A DNA stretch of 64,000 bases from assembly GCF_002156385.1 (NCBI RefSeq), contig NZ_MVJM01000003.1, positions 483,504 to 547,503 on the forward strand, written 5' to 3'. This DNA comes from Halalkalibacter urbisdiaboli. GTDB taxonomy: Bacteria; Bacillota; Bacilli; Bacillales; Bacillaceae_D. The position numbers and the translations under genes were made by a program. Numbering within the stretch: position 1 is the first letter of the stretch; each line of letters starts with the position of its first letter. The notes beneath the pieces were generated by a model. It was not told where the DNA came from, did not search any database, and was given only the letters and a program-made list of their open reading frames with translations. This document shows, in pieces, positions 1 to 8,544 of this stretch.

Positions 1-148
1 ACATACTCTCTTAGAACGACTATTAGAAGACTTATCATTTGAAGCCCCCGATATTAATTTAGAAGAAATAGTAATAACACCAGAATACGTAGATGAAAAA
101 CTATCAACCATAGCCAAAAATCGCGACTTAAGCCAGTTTATATTATAG
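1..148 (+). CDS. hslU: HslU/ClpY ATPase, C-terminal fragment (partial)
   Basis: The reading frame enters at base 2 and ends at TAG 146-148. It gives about 48 residues ending in DLSQFIL, which matches the conserved tail of HslU (ClpY), the AAA+ unfoldase of the HslV (ClpQ) protease. The tail reaches into HslV to activate it. The rest of the gene lies upstream of the window. hslU directly before codY is the order of the B. subtilis codV-clpQ-clpY-codY operon. The last base of the stop codon is also the first base of the tandem repeat that follows. Confidence 0.9.
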   Translation, partial: HTLLERLLEDLSFEAPDINLEEIVITPEYVDEKLSTIAKNRDLSQFIL

Positions 149-306
149 GCGGCACGGATGTGACGCCGGCAGCCGAACGTAGAGAGGCTCAAGGTTTAAA
201 AAAGGCGGCACGGATGTGACGCCGGCAGCCGAACGTAGAGAGGCTCAAGGTTTAAAAAGGCGGCACGGATGTGATGCCGGCAGCCGAGCACAGGGAGGCT
301 CATAAT
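148..306 (+). repeat. Three tandem copies of a ~56-bp palindromic repeat
   Basis: Copies begin at 148, 204 and 259 (periods 56 and 55 bp). The first two are nearly identical; the third has diverged at its 3' part (281-300). Each opens with a hairpin: GGCG, a G.A mismatch, CAC, loop GGAT, GTG, CGCC (TGCC in copy 3). A second small AGCC/GGCT inverted repeat follows. The copies are GC-rich against an AT-rich background. A related single copy lies at 59791-59830, so this is a dispersed family. The function is unknown. It sits between hslU and codY and is probably transcribed. Confidence 0.85.
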
Positions 307-410
307 TGTATGCAGCAGCCTCCTATTACGCTTAAATGAGACTACATACAAAAGAGAATGATTTGAACATACGTACCATATTTATTAAGACTCAGGAGGA
401 GACGAATGAA

Positions 411-1190
411 ATGGATTTACTAACGAGATCAAGAAAAATTAATGAGATGCTTCAAAAGTCCGGAGGGCAACATGTTAGTTTTCGTGATATGGCGGAAACG
501 TTAAGGGATGTAATAAGTGCAAATATTTTTGTTGTTAGTCGTAGAGGAAAATTATTAGGGTTTGCAATTAAGCAGGAAATTGAAAATGAACGAATGAAAA
601 AAATGCTAGAAGATAGACAATTTCCTGAAGCATATACAGAGGGCCTTTTTAAAATTGAAGAAACTTCAGCAAATCTAGGAGTGGAAAGTGAGTTTACGGC
701 GTTCCCAGTTGAGAACAAAGATTTATTTCCAAATGGGCTCACAACCATTGTTCCTATTATAGGAGGCGGACAACGCTTAGGGACATTAGTGTTAGCAAGA
801 TTAAATGATACATTTAATGACGATGATTTAATTTTGGCCGAATATGGTGCAACAGTTGTCGGAATGGAAATCCTCCATGAGAAAACGCAGGAAATTGAGG
901 AAGAGGCTAGAAGTAAGGCAGTCGTACAAATGGCGATTAGTTCACTATCGTATAGTGAGCTCGAAGCTGTCGAACATATTTTTCAAGAACTCGATGGTAA
1001 AGAAGGTCTTCTAGTTGCGAGTAAAATAGCAGATAGAGTTGGTATTACTCGTTCGGTAATCGTAAATGCACTTAGAAAGTTAGAAAGTGCAGGTGTCATT
1101 GAATCTCGTTCTCTTGGTATGAAAGGAACGTACATAAAAGTATTAAATGATAAGTTCTTGCTTGAATTAGATAAACTTAAAGCGAAGTAG
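411..1190 (+). CDS. codY: GTP-sensing pleiotropic transcriptional repressor CodY
   Basis: CodY represses stationary-phase, nutrient-uptake and amino-acid genes when GTP and branched-chain amino acids are plentiful. The 259-residue product equals the B. subtilis length. It has the N-terminal GAF-type ligand domain (about 1-155) and a winged helix-turn-helix at about 203-232 ([20 protein letters not shown]), nearly invariant in the family. I chose ATG 411 because AGGAGGAG (394-401) precedes it at proper spacing and [14 protein letters not shown] aligns with the B. subtilis start. An upstream in-frame ATG at 336 has no ribosome site. It is the last gene of the clpQY-codY group. Confidence 0.97.
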   Translation: MDLLTRSRKINEMLQKSGGQHVSFRDMAETLRDVISANIFVVSRRGKLLGFAIKQEIENERMKKMLEDRQFPEAYTEGLFKIEETSANLGVESEFTAFPVENKDLFPNGLTTIVPIIGGGQRLGTLVLARLNDTFNDDDLILAEYGATVVGMEILHEKTQEIEEEARSKAVVQMAISSLSYSELEAVEHIFQELDGKEGLLVASKIADRVGITRSVIVNALRKLESAGVIESRSLGMKGTYIKVLNDKFLLELDKLKAK

Positions 1191-1202
1191 GAAAGAAAAA
1201 GG

Positions 1203-1229
1203 GTGCTGCTATTAAGTGGCGCTTTTTTT
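1203..1229 (+). terminator. Intrinsic terminator after codY
   Basis: An imperfect hairpin (1203-1222, GTGCTGCT / AGTGGCGC with several G-T pairs, loop about ATTA) is followed by seven T. It separates codY from the flagellar operon. Confidence 0.7.
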
Positions 1230-1288
1230 GTTGTTTTTAAATATGTCAAATAATATGCTTTTATGACAATCCATTATTTGGTAAAAAA

Positions 1289-1295
1289 TTCGACA
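1289..1295 (-). promoter_or_regulatory. Spo0A box (0A box), exact 7-mer
   Basis: TGTCGAA on the minus strand (TTCGACA on +). This is the core of the Spo0A~P recognition sequence and lies about 60 bp upstream of the TATAAT. Confidence 0.45.
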
Positions 1296-1381
1296 GTACC
1301 ATGATTTACATAGCTTAATTTGTTAAAATGTGACGTAATGAATCGCGAAATGTATTATAATATGATTCAGGAACTGCAATG

Positions 1382-1388
1382 TTCGACA
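1382..1388 (-). promoter_or_regulatory. Spo0A box (0A box), exact 7-mer
   Basis: TGTCGAA on the minus strand. It lies about 20 bp downstream of the TATAAT, around +15 if that -10 is used, which is a position where a bound regulator would normally repress. Confidence 0.45.
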
Positions 1389-1510
1389 TTACAAGGAAAA
1401 AAGTCTCGCATTAGACATAGTTCTTTTTGAGGGATTCTAGTTTTTTTAAAATAGATGTTAGACTTTTATAGGTATTTTGTTTAAAATTCTCATAGGTTCT
1501 TAGAGAATTA

Positions 1511-1517
1511 TGTCGAA
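1511..1517 (+). promoter_or_regulatory. Spo0A box (0A box), exact 7-mer
   Basis: TGTCGAA on the plus strand, in the leader 58 bp before the chosen flgB start. Confidence 0.45.
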
Positions 1518-1574
1518 ATATGGTCATTTATATAAAAGTATGTGAAGTGAATCAAGTAGGAAGGTGTGAGTTCT

Positions 1575-1970
1575 TTGGATTTATTCTCTAGCAATTCGTT
1601 TCGAGTCTTAGAGAGGGGTTTGGACGGTGCTCAAATAAAGCAGAAAGCAATTACTCAAAACATTGCGAACGTCGATACTCCGAATTATAAAGCAAAAACA
1701 GTAAGTTTTAGACATATGTTAAATGATGCAATGGGGGAGAATTCTTTTCGAGCACACCGAACAGATCAGCGTCATCTCGAATTTAGTACGCGTAAACAAG
1801 GTCCAATAATTGAATCATCGAACTCTACGATGTATAACCATAATCAAAATAATGTTGATATTGACCATGAAATGGCTGAACTTGCCAAAAATCAAATTTA
1901 TTATAATGCGTTAATCGAGCGACTTAATGGACGCTTTTCGAGTATTAAAAATGTTATAGGAGGAAGGTAA
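1575..1970 (+). CDS. flgB: Flagellar basal-body rod protein FlgB
   Basis: FlgB is a proximal rod subunit linking the MS ring/FliE to the rest of the rod. The 131-residue product carries the rod motif near the N terminus (ITQNIANVDTPNYKAKTVSF), and the C-terminal helix closes the coiled coil typical of axial proteins. I prefer TTG 1575 (MDLFSS) because it aligns with B. subtilis MKLFSG and lies 10 bases after AGGAAGG (1558-1564). GTG 1566 is only one base from that site. It is the first gene of the fla/che operon, one base before flgC. Confidence 0.93.
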   Translation: MDLFSSNSFRVLERGLDGAQIKQKAITQNIANVDTPNYKAKTVSFRHMLNDAMGENSFRAHRTDQRHLEFSTRKQGPIIESSNSTMYNHNQNNVDIDHEMAELAKNQIYYNALIERLNGRFSSIKNVIGGR

Positions 1971-1971
1971 C

Positions 1972-2430
1972 GTGTCAATCTTTCATGGATTTAATACAAG
2001 TGCATCTGCCTTGACAGCTCAAAGGTTAAGGATGGATGTAGTAAGTTCAAATATGGCGAACGCTGATACGACGAGAGCTAGATTGGTAGATGGGGAATGG
2101 CAACCGTATCAGCGGAAAATGGTTGTTATGAAGCCAAATGAAAAACAACCATTTGCTAGTTTTCTCAATCAAGCAATGGGGAAGACGTCTAGTACAGTTG
2201 GCTCAGGTGTTAAAGTTTCTGGGATCATTGGCGACCAAACGCCATTTAAATTAGTTTATAATCCTGAACATCCGGATGCGAACGAAGAAGGGTATGTACA
2301 ATTGCCGAATGTTGACCCGTTACGTGAAATGGTTGATTTAATGAGTGCTACTCGTTCATACGAAGCTAACGTTACGACGTTAAATGCTTCTAAGAATATG
2401 TTATTAAAAGCATTGGAAATTGGTCGATAA
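1972..2430 (+). CDS. flgC: Flagellar basal-body rod protein FlgC
   Basis: FlgC is the second proximal rod subunit. The GTG start at 1972 follows AGGAGG (1958-1963) inside the end of flgB. The 152 residues contain the N-terminal rod signature (VVSSNMANADTTRA) and a C-terminal helix with the family pattern MVDLMSATRSYEANVTTLNASK, near residues 121-142. B. subtilis FlgC is about 150 residues. It is exported by the flagellar type III machine and has no cleaved signal peptide. Confidence 0.94.
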   Translation: MSIFHGFNTSASALTAQRLRMDVVSSNMANADTTRARLVDGEWQPYQRKMVVMKPNEKQPFASFLNQAMGKTSSTVGSGVKVSGIIGDQTPFKLVYNPEHPDANEEGYVQLPNVDPLREMVDLMSATRSYEANVTTLNASKNMLLKALEIGR

Positions 2431-2444
2431 GGGGTGAATGCTAG

Positions 2445-2750
2445 ATGGAAACAAATATGATTAAATCTCCATTTAATATAAATCAGCTAAAAGTTGCCAC
2501 TGCTTCAAAGGTGACACCTGCAGAAGCGCAGCAAAGCTTTAAAACGGCTTTAAGCCAAGCTATTAAAGATGTTAATGAGCTTCAACAAGTTTCTGCCGAA
2601 AAAACGGAATTACTTGCTAAAGGTGAAATAGAGAATTTACATGATGTTATGATAACAGGCCAAAAAGCAAGCATTACTCTCCAAGCAACAGTAGAGGTTC
2701 GTAATAAGGTAATAGAAGCCTATCAGGAAATTATGAGAATGCAAGTTTAA
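2445..2750 (+). CDS. fliE: Flagellar hook-basal body complex protein FliE
   Basis: FliE is the adaptor between the MS ring (FliF) and the rod. The product has 101 residues with the family's C-terminal features: a GEIENLHDVMITGQKA stretch (VMI..KA core) and a final segment VRNKVIEAYQEIMRMQV. A GGGGTGA site precedes ATG 2445; an internal ATG at 2457 is a poorer alternative. It lies 14 bases after flgC and 43 bases before fliF, in the conserved flgB-flgC-fliE-fliF order. Confidence 0.94.
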   Translation: METNMIKSPFNINQLKVATASKVTPAEAQQSFKTALSQAIKDVNELQQVSAEKTELLAKGEIENLHDVMITGQKASITLQATVEVRNKVIEAYQEIMRMQV

Positions 2751-2793
2751 TAAATGAAAATGATAATTGTAGTTGTCGGACGTAGGAGGATAT

Positions 2794-4368
2794 ATGAACG
2801 AAAAACTATCACTATATAAACAGAGACTAAACGAATATTGGAGTGGTAGAACGTCAAAGCAGAAAGGGCTATTTGTCGGCTCGATTATTGCTGTGATTGC
2901 GTTATTTTCGCTCCTTGCATTTATGGGAACTAGAACAAACTATGTCCCTCTTTATCATAACCTAACGTTACAGGAAACAGGTCAAATAAAAGAAACACTT
3001 GATGCAAGAGGGATTGCTTCAACAATATCTGATAATGGAACAACAATACTGGTTCCTGAAACATTAGTAGATTCGCTAAAGGTTGAACTTGCGGCAGAAG
3101 GTATTCCGAATAGTGGTAGTATTGATTACGGTTTTTTCAAAGAACAAATGGGCTTTGGAATGACGGATAACGAGTTCTCTGTGATGGAACGTGCTGCGAT
3201 GCAAACTGAACTTGGCAATTTAATTCGAAATATTAAAGGTGTTAATCAAGCTAACGTCATGATTACTCTACCGGAGGAAAGCGTTTGGATGTCTCAAACG
3301 CAAGAAGCTTCAACTGCTTCTGTTGTGGTTGATTTAGCGCCAGGATATCAGCTAGACGCAACTCAAGTAAAAGCTTTGTATCATTTAGTATCAAAGAGTG
3401 TGCCAAACCTTCCTATTGAAAATATCGTCATAATGAATCAAATGTTTGAGGATTATCGTTATGAAGATGAGAATCAATCAACATCTACACTCTCTGCTTT
3501 TGAGCAGCAGCGATCCATTCAACGTGAAATTGAGAGGGATTTAACGAGAAACATTCAACAAATGTTAGGGACAGTAGTAGGTAGAGACAAAGTCCTAGTG
3601 TCGGTTACTACTGACATTGATTTCACGCAAGAAAATCGGACAGAAGCATTAGTTGAACCGGTTGACCCGGATAAAATGGAAGGCGTTGCAGTCAGTATTG
3701 AACGGGTTTCTGAAGCGTACAGCGGTGAAGGAACCTTAAATGAAGGTGTTGTTGGTACTGGAGATGAAATAGCAAATTATCCAGGAATGGTAGGACAAGG
3801 ACCTTCGGAGTGGGAGAAAACAGAAGAACGGATTAATAATGAAGTCAATCGTATTAACCGAGATATTGTTGAAAGTCCTTATAAAATCCGAGATTTAGGT
3901 ATTCAAGTTATGGTAGAACCACCTGAGGGAATGGAAACACTTCCGCAAGAAAGAATGGATGATATTCAACAGATTTTAGGGACGATTGTTCGGACAAGCA
4001 TTTCAGGAGTTTACGCAGAAGAATTAACCCAAGACGTAATTAATGAAAAGATTTATGTATCTTCTCAACCATTTGAAGGAAAGCTTGAATTTGAAAATAC
4101 GCCTCAAACGGTTATTCCATTATGGATGTACATTGTTGGCGGTGTCTTAATTGCACTTATTCTTCTTTTATTATTCTTATTACTTCGTAAAAGAAAGCAG
4201 GAACCAGAAGAAGAGATGGTCGTTGAGAGTTTGCATGAAGAACTTCCGGATTTACCTGATGAATCAAATGGGGTATCTGGTACAAAGAAGAGACAGCTTG
4301 AAAAAATGGCAAAAGAGAAGCCAGAAGATTTCTCGAAATTATTACGTACTTGGCTAAGTGAAGACTAG
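2794..4368 (+). CDS. fliF: Flagellar MS-ring protein FliF
   Basis: FliF forms the membrane MS ring on which the motor, rod and export gate assemble. The 524-residue product has a first membrane helix at about 28-47, ring-building YscJ/FliF domains (about 50-310), a second helix at about 440-462 followed by a basic RKRKQ, and a cytoplasmic tail that binds FliG. I chose ATG 2794 after AGGAGGA (2784-2790); the spacing is short, about 4 bases from GGAGG. An in-frame TTG at 2773 lies upstream of the ribosome site and is unlikely. The tail ends two bases before the fliG ribosome site completes. Confidence 0.95.
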   Translation: MNEKLSLYKQRLNEYWSGRTSKQKGLFVGSIIAVIALFSLLAFMGTRTNYVPLYHNLTLQETGQIKETLDARGIASTISDNGTTILVPETLVDSLKVELAAEGIPNSGSIDYGFFKEQMGFGMTDNEFSVMERAAMQTELGNLIRNIKGVNQANVMITLPEESVWMSQTQEASTASVVVDLAPGYQLDATQVKALYHLVSKSVPNLPIENIVIMNQMFEDYRYEDENQSTSTLSAFEQQRSIQREIERDLTRNIQQMLGTVVGRDKVLVSVTTDIDFTQENRTEALVEPVDPDKMEGVAVSIERVSEAYSGEGTLNEGVVGTGDEIANYPGMVGQGPSEWEKTEERINNEVNRINRDIVESPYKIRDLGIQVMVEPPEGMETLPQERMDDIQQILGTIVRTSISGVYAEELTQDVINEKIYVSSQPFEGKLEFENTPQTVIPLWMYIVGGVLIALILLLLFLLLRKRKQEPEEEMVVESLHEELPDLPDESNGVSGTKKRQLEKMAKEKPEDFSKLLRTWLSED

Positions 4369-4382
4369 GAGGGGAGACATTG

Positions 4383-5393
4383 GTGAAAATGACAAAAGAA
4401 TTGACAGGAAAACAAAAAGCAGCAATTCTCCTTATCTCTCTTGGTCCAGATGTGTCGGCACAGGTTTATAAGCATTTATCTGAAGATGAGATTGAGCAAT
4501 TGACGTTAGAGATTGCCAATGTTCGTAAAGTAGATAGTGGATTAAAAGAAGAAATTTTAGAGCAATTTCATTCTTTGGTACTAGCACAGGACTATATTGC
4601 TCAAGGCGGAATTGGTTATGCAAAAAGTGTTTTGGAAAAAGCATTAGGTGAAAATTCCGCTATGGACATTATTAATCGACTGACTTCAACTTTACAAGTT
4701 CGACCATTTGACTTTGCACGTAAGTCAGATCCGCATCAAATACTGAATTTTATACAAAACGAACATCCTCAGACAATTGCGTTGATTTTATCTTACTTGG
4801 AGTCCGTACAAGCTGGTCAAATCTTATCTGAACTGCCGCAAGAGGTCCAAGCAGATGTTGCAAAGAGAATTGCATTGATGGATAGTACCTCTCCAGAAAT
4901 CGTTAATGAGGTCGAAGCAATCTTAGAGCAAAAGCTCTCCTCAACAGCGACGCAGGATTACACAGCAGCTGGTGGGATTGAGGCTGTGGTGGAAGTATTA
5001 AATAGTGTAGATAGAAGTACAGAACGTACGATACTTGATGCTCTTGAAATACAAGATCCTGAGCTTGCTGAAGAAATTAAAAAGCGGATGTTTGTATTTG
5101 AAGATATTGTTACTCTTGATAATCGTTCGATCCAACGCGTAATTCGCGATGTAGAAAATGAAGATTTACAGCTATCCTTAAAGGTGGCTAGTGAAGAAGT
5201 TAAAGAAATTGTCTTTAGTAATATGTCTCAACGCATGGCTGAAACGTTTAAAGACGAGATGGAATTTATGGGTCCTGTTAGATTACGAGATGTTGAAGAA
5301 GCACAATCTAGAATTGTTGCTGTTATCCGTCGATTAGAAGAAGCAGGAGAAATTGTCATCGCCCGTGGTGGAGGAGATGATATTATTGTCTAA
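4383..5393 (+). CDS. fliG: Flagellar motor switch protein FliG
   Basis: FliG is the C-ring protein that contacts the stator and generates torque. The 336 residues contain the start LTGKQKAAILLISLG, the EHPQT motif (FIQNEHPQTIALILSYL) of the middle domain that binds FliM, and a C-terminal domain with the charged torque helix (VEEAQSRIVAVIRRLEEAGEI). The product matches the 338-residue B. subtilis protein. GTG 4383 has GGAGG (4368-4372) 10 bases upstream; TTG 4380 and ATG 4389 are alternatives. The ribosome site overlaps the fliF stop codon. Confidence 0.95.
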   Translation: MKMTKELTGKQKAAILLISLGPDVSAQVYKHLSEDEIEQLTLEIANVRKVDSGLKEEILEQFHSLVLAQDYIAQGGIGYAKSVLEKALGENSAMDIINRLTSTLQVRPFDFARKSDPHQILNFIQNEHPQTIALILSYLESVQAGQILSELPQEVQADVAKRIALMDSTSPEIVNEVEAILEQKLSSTATQDYTAAGGIEAVVEVLNSVDRSTERTILDALEIQDPELAEEIKKRMFVFEDIVTLDNRSIQRVIRDVENEDLQLSLKVASEEVKEIVFSNMSQRMAETFKDEMEFMGPVRLRDVEEAQSRIVAVIRRLEEAGEIVIARGGGDDIIV

Positions 5394-6177
5394 ACTCATT
5401 AAGTCTTTGTACACAGAATCAACGAATCTAAAGTCAAAAACAATTGCCATTCAAAAAGTATTTGACAGACAGTTGACTCCTGAAGTAGAAGATAGTAGCG
5501 ATAATGTCAATATAGAAGAAATAATTTCTGAAACAGAAGAGAAAGCTCGATTGCTTTTACAAGAAGCAGAGGAAAAGGCAAGAGAAATAGTCGACAAAGC
5601 AGAAGCAAATGCCCAAGCGATACAAACTCAAATGAATGAACAACGAATGGACTTAGAGCTTGAGATTGAAAAAGCAGTTAATGAAGGTCGGCAGCATGGG
5701 TTTGATGAGGGTGTTTTACAAGGTAAGGAAGCTGGATATCAAGAGTACCTCTCTCTTATTAACGAAGCACAGGAAATGATCAAACGAGCGCAGGATGATT
5801 ATAATCAAACAGTCGAACAAGCTGAGCCTGTTATTTTAGAACTAGCTGTAACTTTATGCCAAAGGGTCATTGGATCGAAATTAGAAACGGATGAGGAATT
5901 GTGGACATCCATGCTTCATCAAGTCATGTTGGAGGTTCGGGAACATGAGAATGTAAAAGTTTATGTCCATCCGATTTGGTATGAGCAAACCCTGCATCAA
6001 AAAGCTGAACTCCAACGCTTATTGAGTCATACTGAACATTTATATATCTACCCAGATGCAGGTTTAGAAGAGAACGGATGTATTATTGAAACAAAATTTG
6101 GTCGAATCGATGCTACGATTGATAATCAATTAAAGCATCTTAAAGCTCAGTTGATGGAGAAGATTAGGGAGGCTTAG
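5386..6177 (+). CDS. fliH: Flagellar assembly protein FliH, export ATPase regulator
   Basis: FliH binds and restrains the FliI ATPase and docks it at the C ring. The 263-residue product has a long Glu/Ala-rich coiled coil (about 50-110, with EEKARLLLQEAEEKAREI) and a C-terminal FliH/YscL domain (ELAVTLCQRVIGSKLE onward). TTG 5386 lies 9 bases after GGAGGAG (5370-5376). ATG 5377 (MILLSK) resembles the annotated B. subtilis start but touches the ribosome site. Either way the gene overlaps the end of fliG by a few codons, which suggests translational coupling. Confidence 0.9.
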   Translation: MSKLIKSLYTESTNLKSKTIAIQKVFDRQLTPEVEDSSDNVNIEEIISETEEKARLLLQEAEEKAREIVDKAEANAQAIQTQMNEQRMDLELEIEKAVNEGRQHGFDEGVLQGKEAGYQEYLSLINEAQEMIKRAQDDYNQTVEQAEPVILELAVTLCQRVIGSKLETDEELWTSMLHQVMLEVREHENVKVYVHPIWYEQTLHQKAELQRLLSHTEHLYIYPDAGLEENGCIIETKFGRIDATIDNQLKHLKAQLMEKIREA

Positions 6178-6178
6178 C

Positions 6179-7498
6179 ATGAAGGCAAAATCTCTCATCG
6201 AAAAAGTACCGATTATTTCTCCTTACAAATGGTACGGAAAAGTAGCGCGTGTTGTCGGATTAACAATTGAAGCAAAGGGGCCTCAAGCATCAATAGGTGA
6301 ATTATGCCTTATCTATGTTGGAAAGGCTGACCAATCTCTTGTGAAAGCGGAAGTTGTTGGTTTCCGTGATGAACATATTCTACTTATGCCATTAGATGGT
6401 ACATTAGACATTTCACCTGGGAGTTTAGTTGAAGCAACAGGAAAGCCACTTGAAGTAAAGGTAGGATTTGGATTAATTGGACAAATCATTGACGGTTGTG
6501 GTGAACCGCTAAATGGTAAGGAACTTCCGAAAGGCTTAACACCTTTCCCAACAGAAAATCGGCCGCCAAATCCTTTAGACCGTCCTAGAATAACTGATAA
6601 AATGAGCTTAGGTGTCCGCGCTATCGATAGTTTATTTACGGTCGGTAAGGGACAGAGGATTGGTATTTTTGCAGGAAGCGGTGTTGGAAAAAGTACACTT
6701 CTTGCGATGTTGGCTAAAAATTCAGCCGCTGATATAAATGTCATTGCTCTTATTGGGGAACGTGGTCGAGAAGTTAAGGATTTTATTGAGCGGGATTTAG
6801 GGGAAGATGGTTTAAAAAATACGGTTTTGGTCGTGGCAACATCGGATCAGCCAGCTTTAATGAGAATTAAAGGTGCCATGACAGCAACTGCTGTCGCTGA
6901 ATATTTTCGAAAACAAGGATTAAATGTCAATTTAATGATGGATTCAGTTACTCGTTTTGCAATGGCCCAACGGGAAGTAGGCTTAGCTATTGGTGAACCA
7001 CCTACAACTAAAGGTTATACACCGTCTGTTTTTGCCATGCTACCTAAGCTTCTTGAACGCTCTGGTACAGATGTACACGGCAGCATTACAGCCTTTTATA
7101 CAGTATTAGTTGATGGTGATGATATGAATGAGCCGATTGCTGATGCAGTTAGAGGGATTTTAGATGGTCATTTAGTATTGGATCGGAAGCTTGCTAATAA
7201 GGGGCAATTTCCTGCGATAAACGTGTTAAGAAGTATTAGTCGTGTAATGACGGATATTACAAATGAAAGCCATAGGCAAGTAGCCGAAATAGTTAGAACC
7301 TTGTTATCAACATATTATGATTCTGAAGATTTAATTAATATTGGCGCCTATAAACGAGGGTCATCACGAGAAATAGATGAAGCTATTCAAGCTTACCCAA
7401 AAATAATTGCATTTTTAAAGCAATCAACCGATGAAAAAGTGACGTTAGAAGAGTCGGTAGAACAATTGATTCAAGAGTTTGGGAGAGGTGGGCAGTAA
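6179..7498 (+). CDS. fliI: Flagellum-specific ATPase FliI
   Basis: FliI is the F1-beta-like ATPase of the flagellar type III export apparatus. It has 439 residues. Walker A GSGVGKST is at 166-173, Walker B LMMD at 252-255, and the signature GEPPTTKGYTPSVF, typical of FliI and its relatives, follows. A beta-barrel domain precedes the catalytic core. ATG 6179 follows GGGAGG (6167-6172) and is one base after the fliH stop. It is expected to act as a hexamer with FliH and FliJ under the FlhA/FlhB gate. Confidence 0.97.
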   Translation: MKAKSLIEKVPIISPYKWYGKVARVVGLTIEAKGPQASIGELCLIYVGKADQSLVKAEVVGFRDEHILLMPLDGTLDISPGSLVEATGKPLEVKVGFGLIGQIIDGCGEPLNGKELPKGLTPFPTENRPPNPLDRPRITDKMSLGVRAIDSLFTVGKGQRIGIFAGSGVGKSTLLAMLAKNSAADINVIALIGERGREVKDFIERDLGEDGLKNTVLVVATSDQPALMRIKGAMTATAVAEYFRKQGLNVNLMMDSVTRFAMAQREVGLAIGEPPTTKGYTPSVFAMLPKLLERSGTDVHGSITAFYTVLVDGDDMNEPIADAVRGILDGHLVLDRKLANKGQFPAINVLRSISRVMTDITNESHRQVAEIVRTLLSTYYDSEDLINIGAYKRGSSREIDEAIQAYPKIIAFLKQSTDEKVTLEESVEQLIQEFGRGGQ

Positions 7499-7500
7499 GG

Positions 7501-7938
7501 ATGTCTTTTCAGTACACTCTTCAAAAGGTAATGGAAGTAAAAGAAAGAGAAAAGAATGATGCTCAAGCACAATATACTGAGTCTGTGGAGCAGTTCGAAA
7601 AAGTCGCGACACAGCTTTATGAGCTTCTTAAAAAAAAGGAAAACCTTGAACACGAGGCCCGGCAGCAAGTATCGAATGGGGTTTCAATTTTAAGACTTCA
7701 ACAAACTGAGAATCAATTACTTCGTTTGCAGCAGGAAATAAACAGACAACAAAAAAATACACAATTTGCTCGCGAGAAAATGAACCGTAAGCAAAATGAT
7801 CTAGTCAATGTTTCTGTCGAAGTGAAAAAATATCAAAAAATGAAAGAACGAAAATTCGATGACTATGTAAAAGAACAGGCTTTCATAGAAGTCCAACATA
7901 TGGATGAAATTTCTGTCCAACTTTTTGCAAGACGCTGA
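7501..7938 (+). CDS. fliJ: Flagellar export chaperone/stalk protein FliJ
   Basis: A 145-residue protein predicted almost wholly as antiparallel coiled coil and rich in K, E and Q (FQYTLQKVMEVKEREKNDAQ at the start). It fits FliJ, the stalk that inserts into the FliI hexamer and contacts FlhA. Its position directly after fliI is diagnostic, since FliJ sequences are weakly conserved. The gene starts two bases after the fliI stop with GAGAGGTGG upstream. Confidence 0.9.
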   Translation: MSFQYTLQKVMEVKEREKNDAQAQYTESVEQFEKVATQLYELLKKKENLEHEARQQVSNGVSILRLQQTENQLLRLQQEINRQQKNTQFAREKMNRKQNDLVNVSVEVKKYQKMKERKFDDYVKEQAFIEVQHMDEISVQLFARR

Positions 7939-7952
7939 AAATAGGTGAGTTT

Positions 7953-8522
7953 ATGAGCGAAAATGAAAAAGCGTATAGTAAAATTCAATGGTTTTTCCTT
8001 GTTATTTTAATTCCTACAATTTTTGCTGTTATATTGTTTGCTGTCGTTTTATCTTTTATTGGTATTGACGTTGTAGAACGAGCGAAACAAGTAGGAAGCT
8101 CTCTCCCATTTGTATCAGAGTATTTTGTCGAAGAGGAAGAGGGAAAAGAGGATGTACAAGCAACAATTGCTAACTTAGAGGTAACGATAACGGAGCAAGA
8201 GGCTGAAATTGAACAATTGAAGCGTGAGTTAGAAGCAAGATTAGAAGAGAAAAGCACAATTGAAAATGAACGGAATCAACTAGAACAGCGATTAGCTGTG
8301 CAAACAGAATTAGCTAAAGAAACGCAACAAGAGTTGGATGAAATCGCTTTGACCTATGAATCTATGTCTGCTAAAAAAGCAGCAGCGATTATAACGGAGC
8401 TCGAACTGGAAGAAGCTTTATTGCATATTTCTCTTCTTTCGACTGAATCGAAGGCAGCTATATTGGAAAAGTTAGAAGGCGCAAAAGCTGCTGAAATTAT
8501 GAGTCGACTAGCAAATCAATAA
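7953..8522 (+). CDS. ylxF: YlxF-like flagellar operon protein with MgtE-N-type C terminus
   Basis: A 189-residue protein with one N-terminal membrane helix (about 11-32), an acidic linker, a long coiled coil (about 65-130) and a C-terminal helical segment (MSAKKAAAIITELELEEALL to EIMSRLANQ). That last segment resembles the MgtE intracellular N domain seen in YlxF/MotE-type proteins. Its place between fliJ and fliK is that of B. subtilis ylxF. Some relatives in alphaproteobacteria (MotE) chaperone a motility protein; applying that role here would be inference. Confidence 0.8.
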   Translation: MSENEKAYSKIQWFFLVILIPTIFAVILFAVVLSFIGIDVVERAKQVGSSLPFVSEYFVEEEEGKEDVQATIANLEVTITEQEAEIEQLKRELEARLEEKSTIENERNQLEQRLAVQTELAKETQQELDEIALTYESMSAKKAAAIITELELEEALLHISLLSTESKAAILEKLEGAKAAEIMSRLANQ

Positions 8523-8544
8523 AGGTTGAAAGGAGGTGAAATTA

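Larger units (their letters stand above)
1191..1574 (+). promoter_or_regulatory. fla/che operon control region with sigma-A-like promoter
   Basis: This is a 384-bp AT-rich gap with no gene. A consensus -10 TATAAT lies at 1356-1361. The best -35 candidate, TGACGT (1331-1336), is 19 bp away, so the match is weak on that side. I found no sigma-D signature (TAAA-N15-GCCGATAT) here, although B. subtilis has one upstream of flgB. Three exact Spo0A boxes are listed separately. No convincing CodY box (AATTTTCWGAAAATT) was seen; the best partial match, near 1484, is about 9 of 15. Confidence 0.5.

Noticed and set aside
148-306. Possible CRISPR array (three repeats)
   Set aside because: The copies are contiguous with no unique spacers between them, and no cas gene is near.
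1484-1498. Possible CodY box upstream of flgB
   Set aside because: Only about 9 of 15 positions match AATTTTCWGAAAATT, not enough in AT-rich DNA.
6313-6744. 143-codon open frame on the minus strand inside fliI
   Set aside because: It is fully covered by the well-conserved fliI gene, has no family signature, and is one of many antisense shadows in this window.
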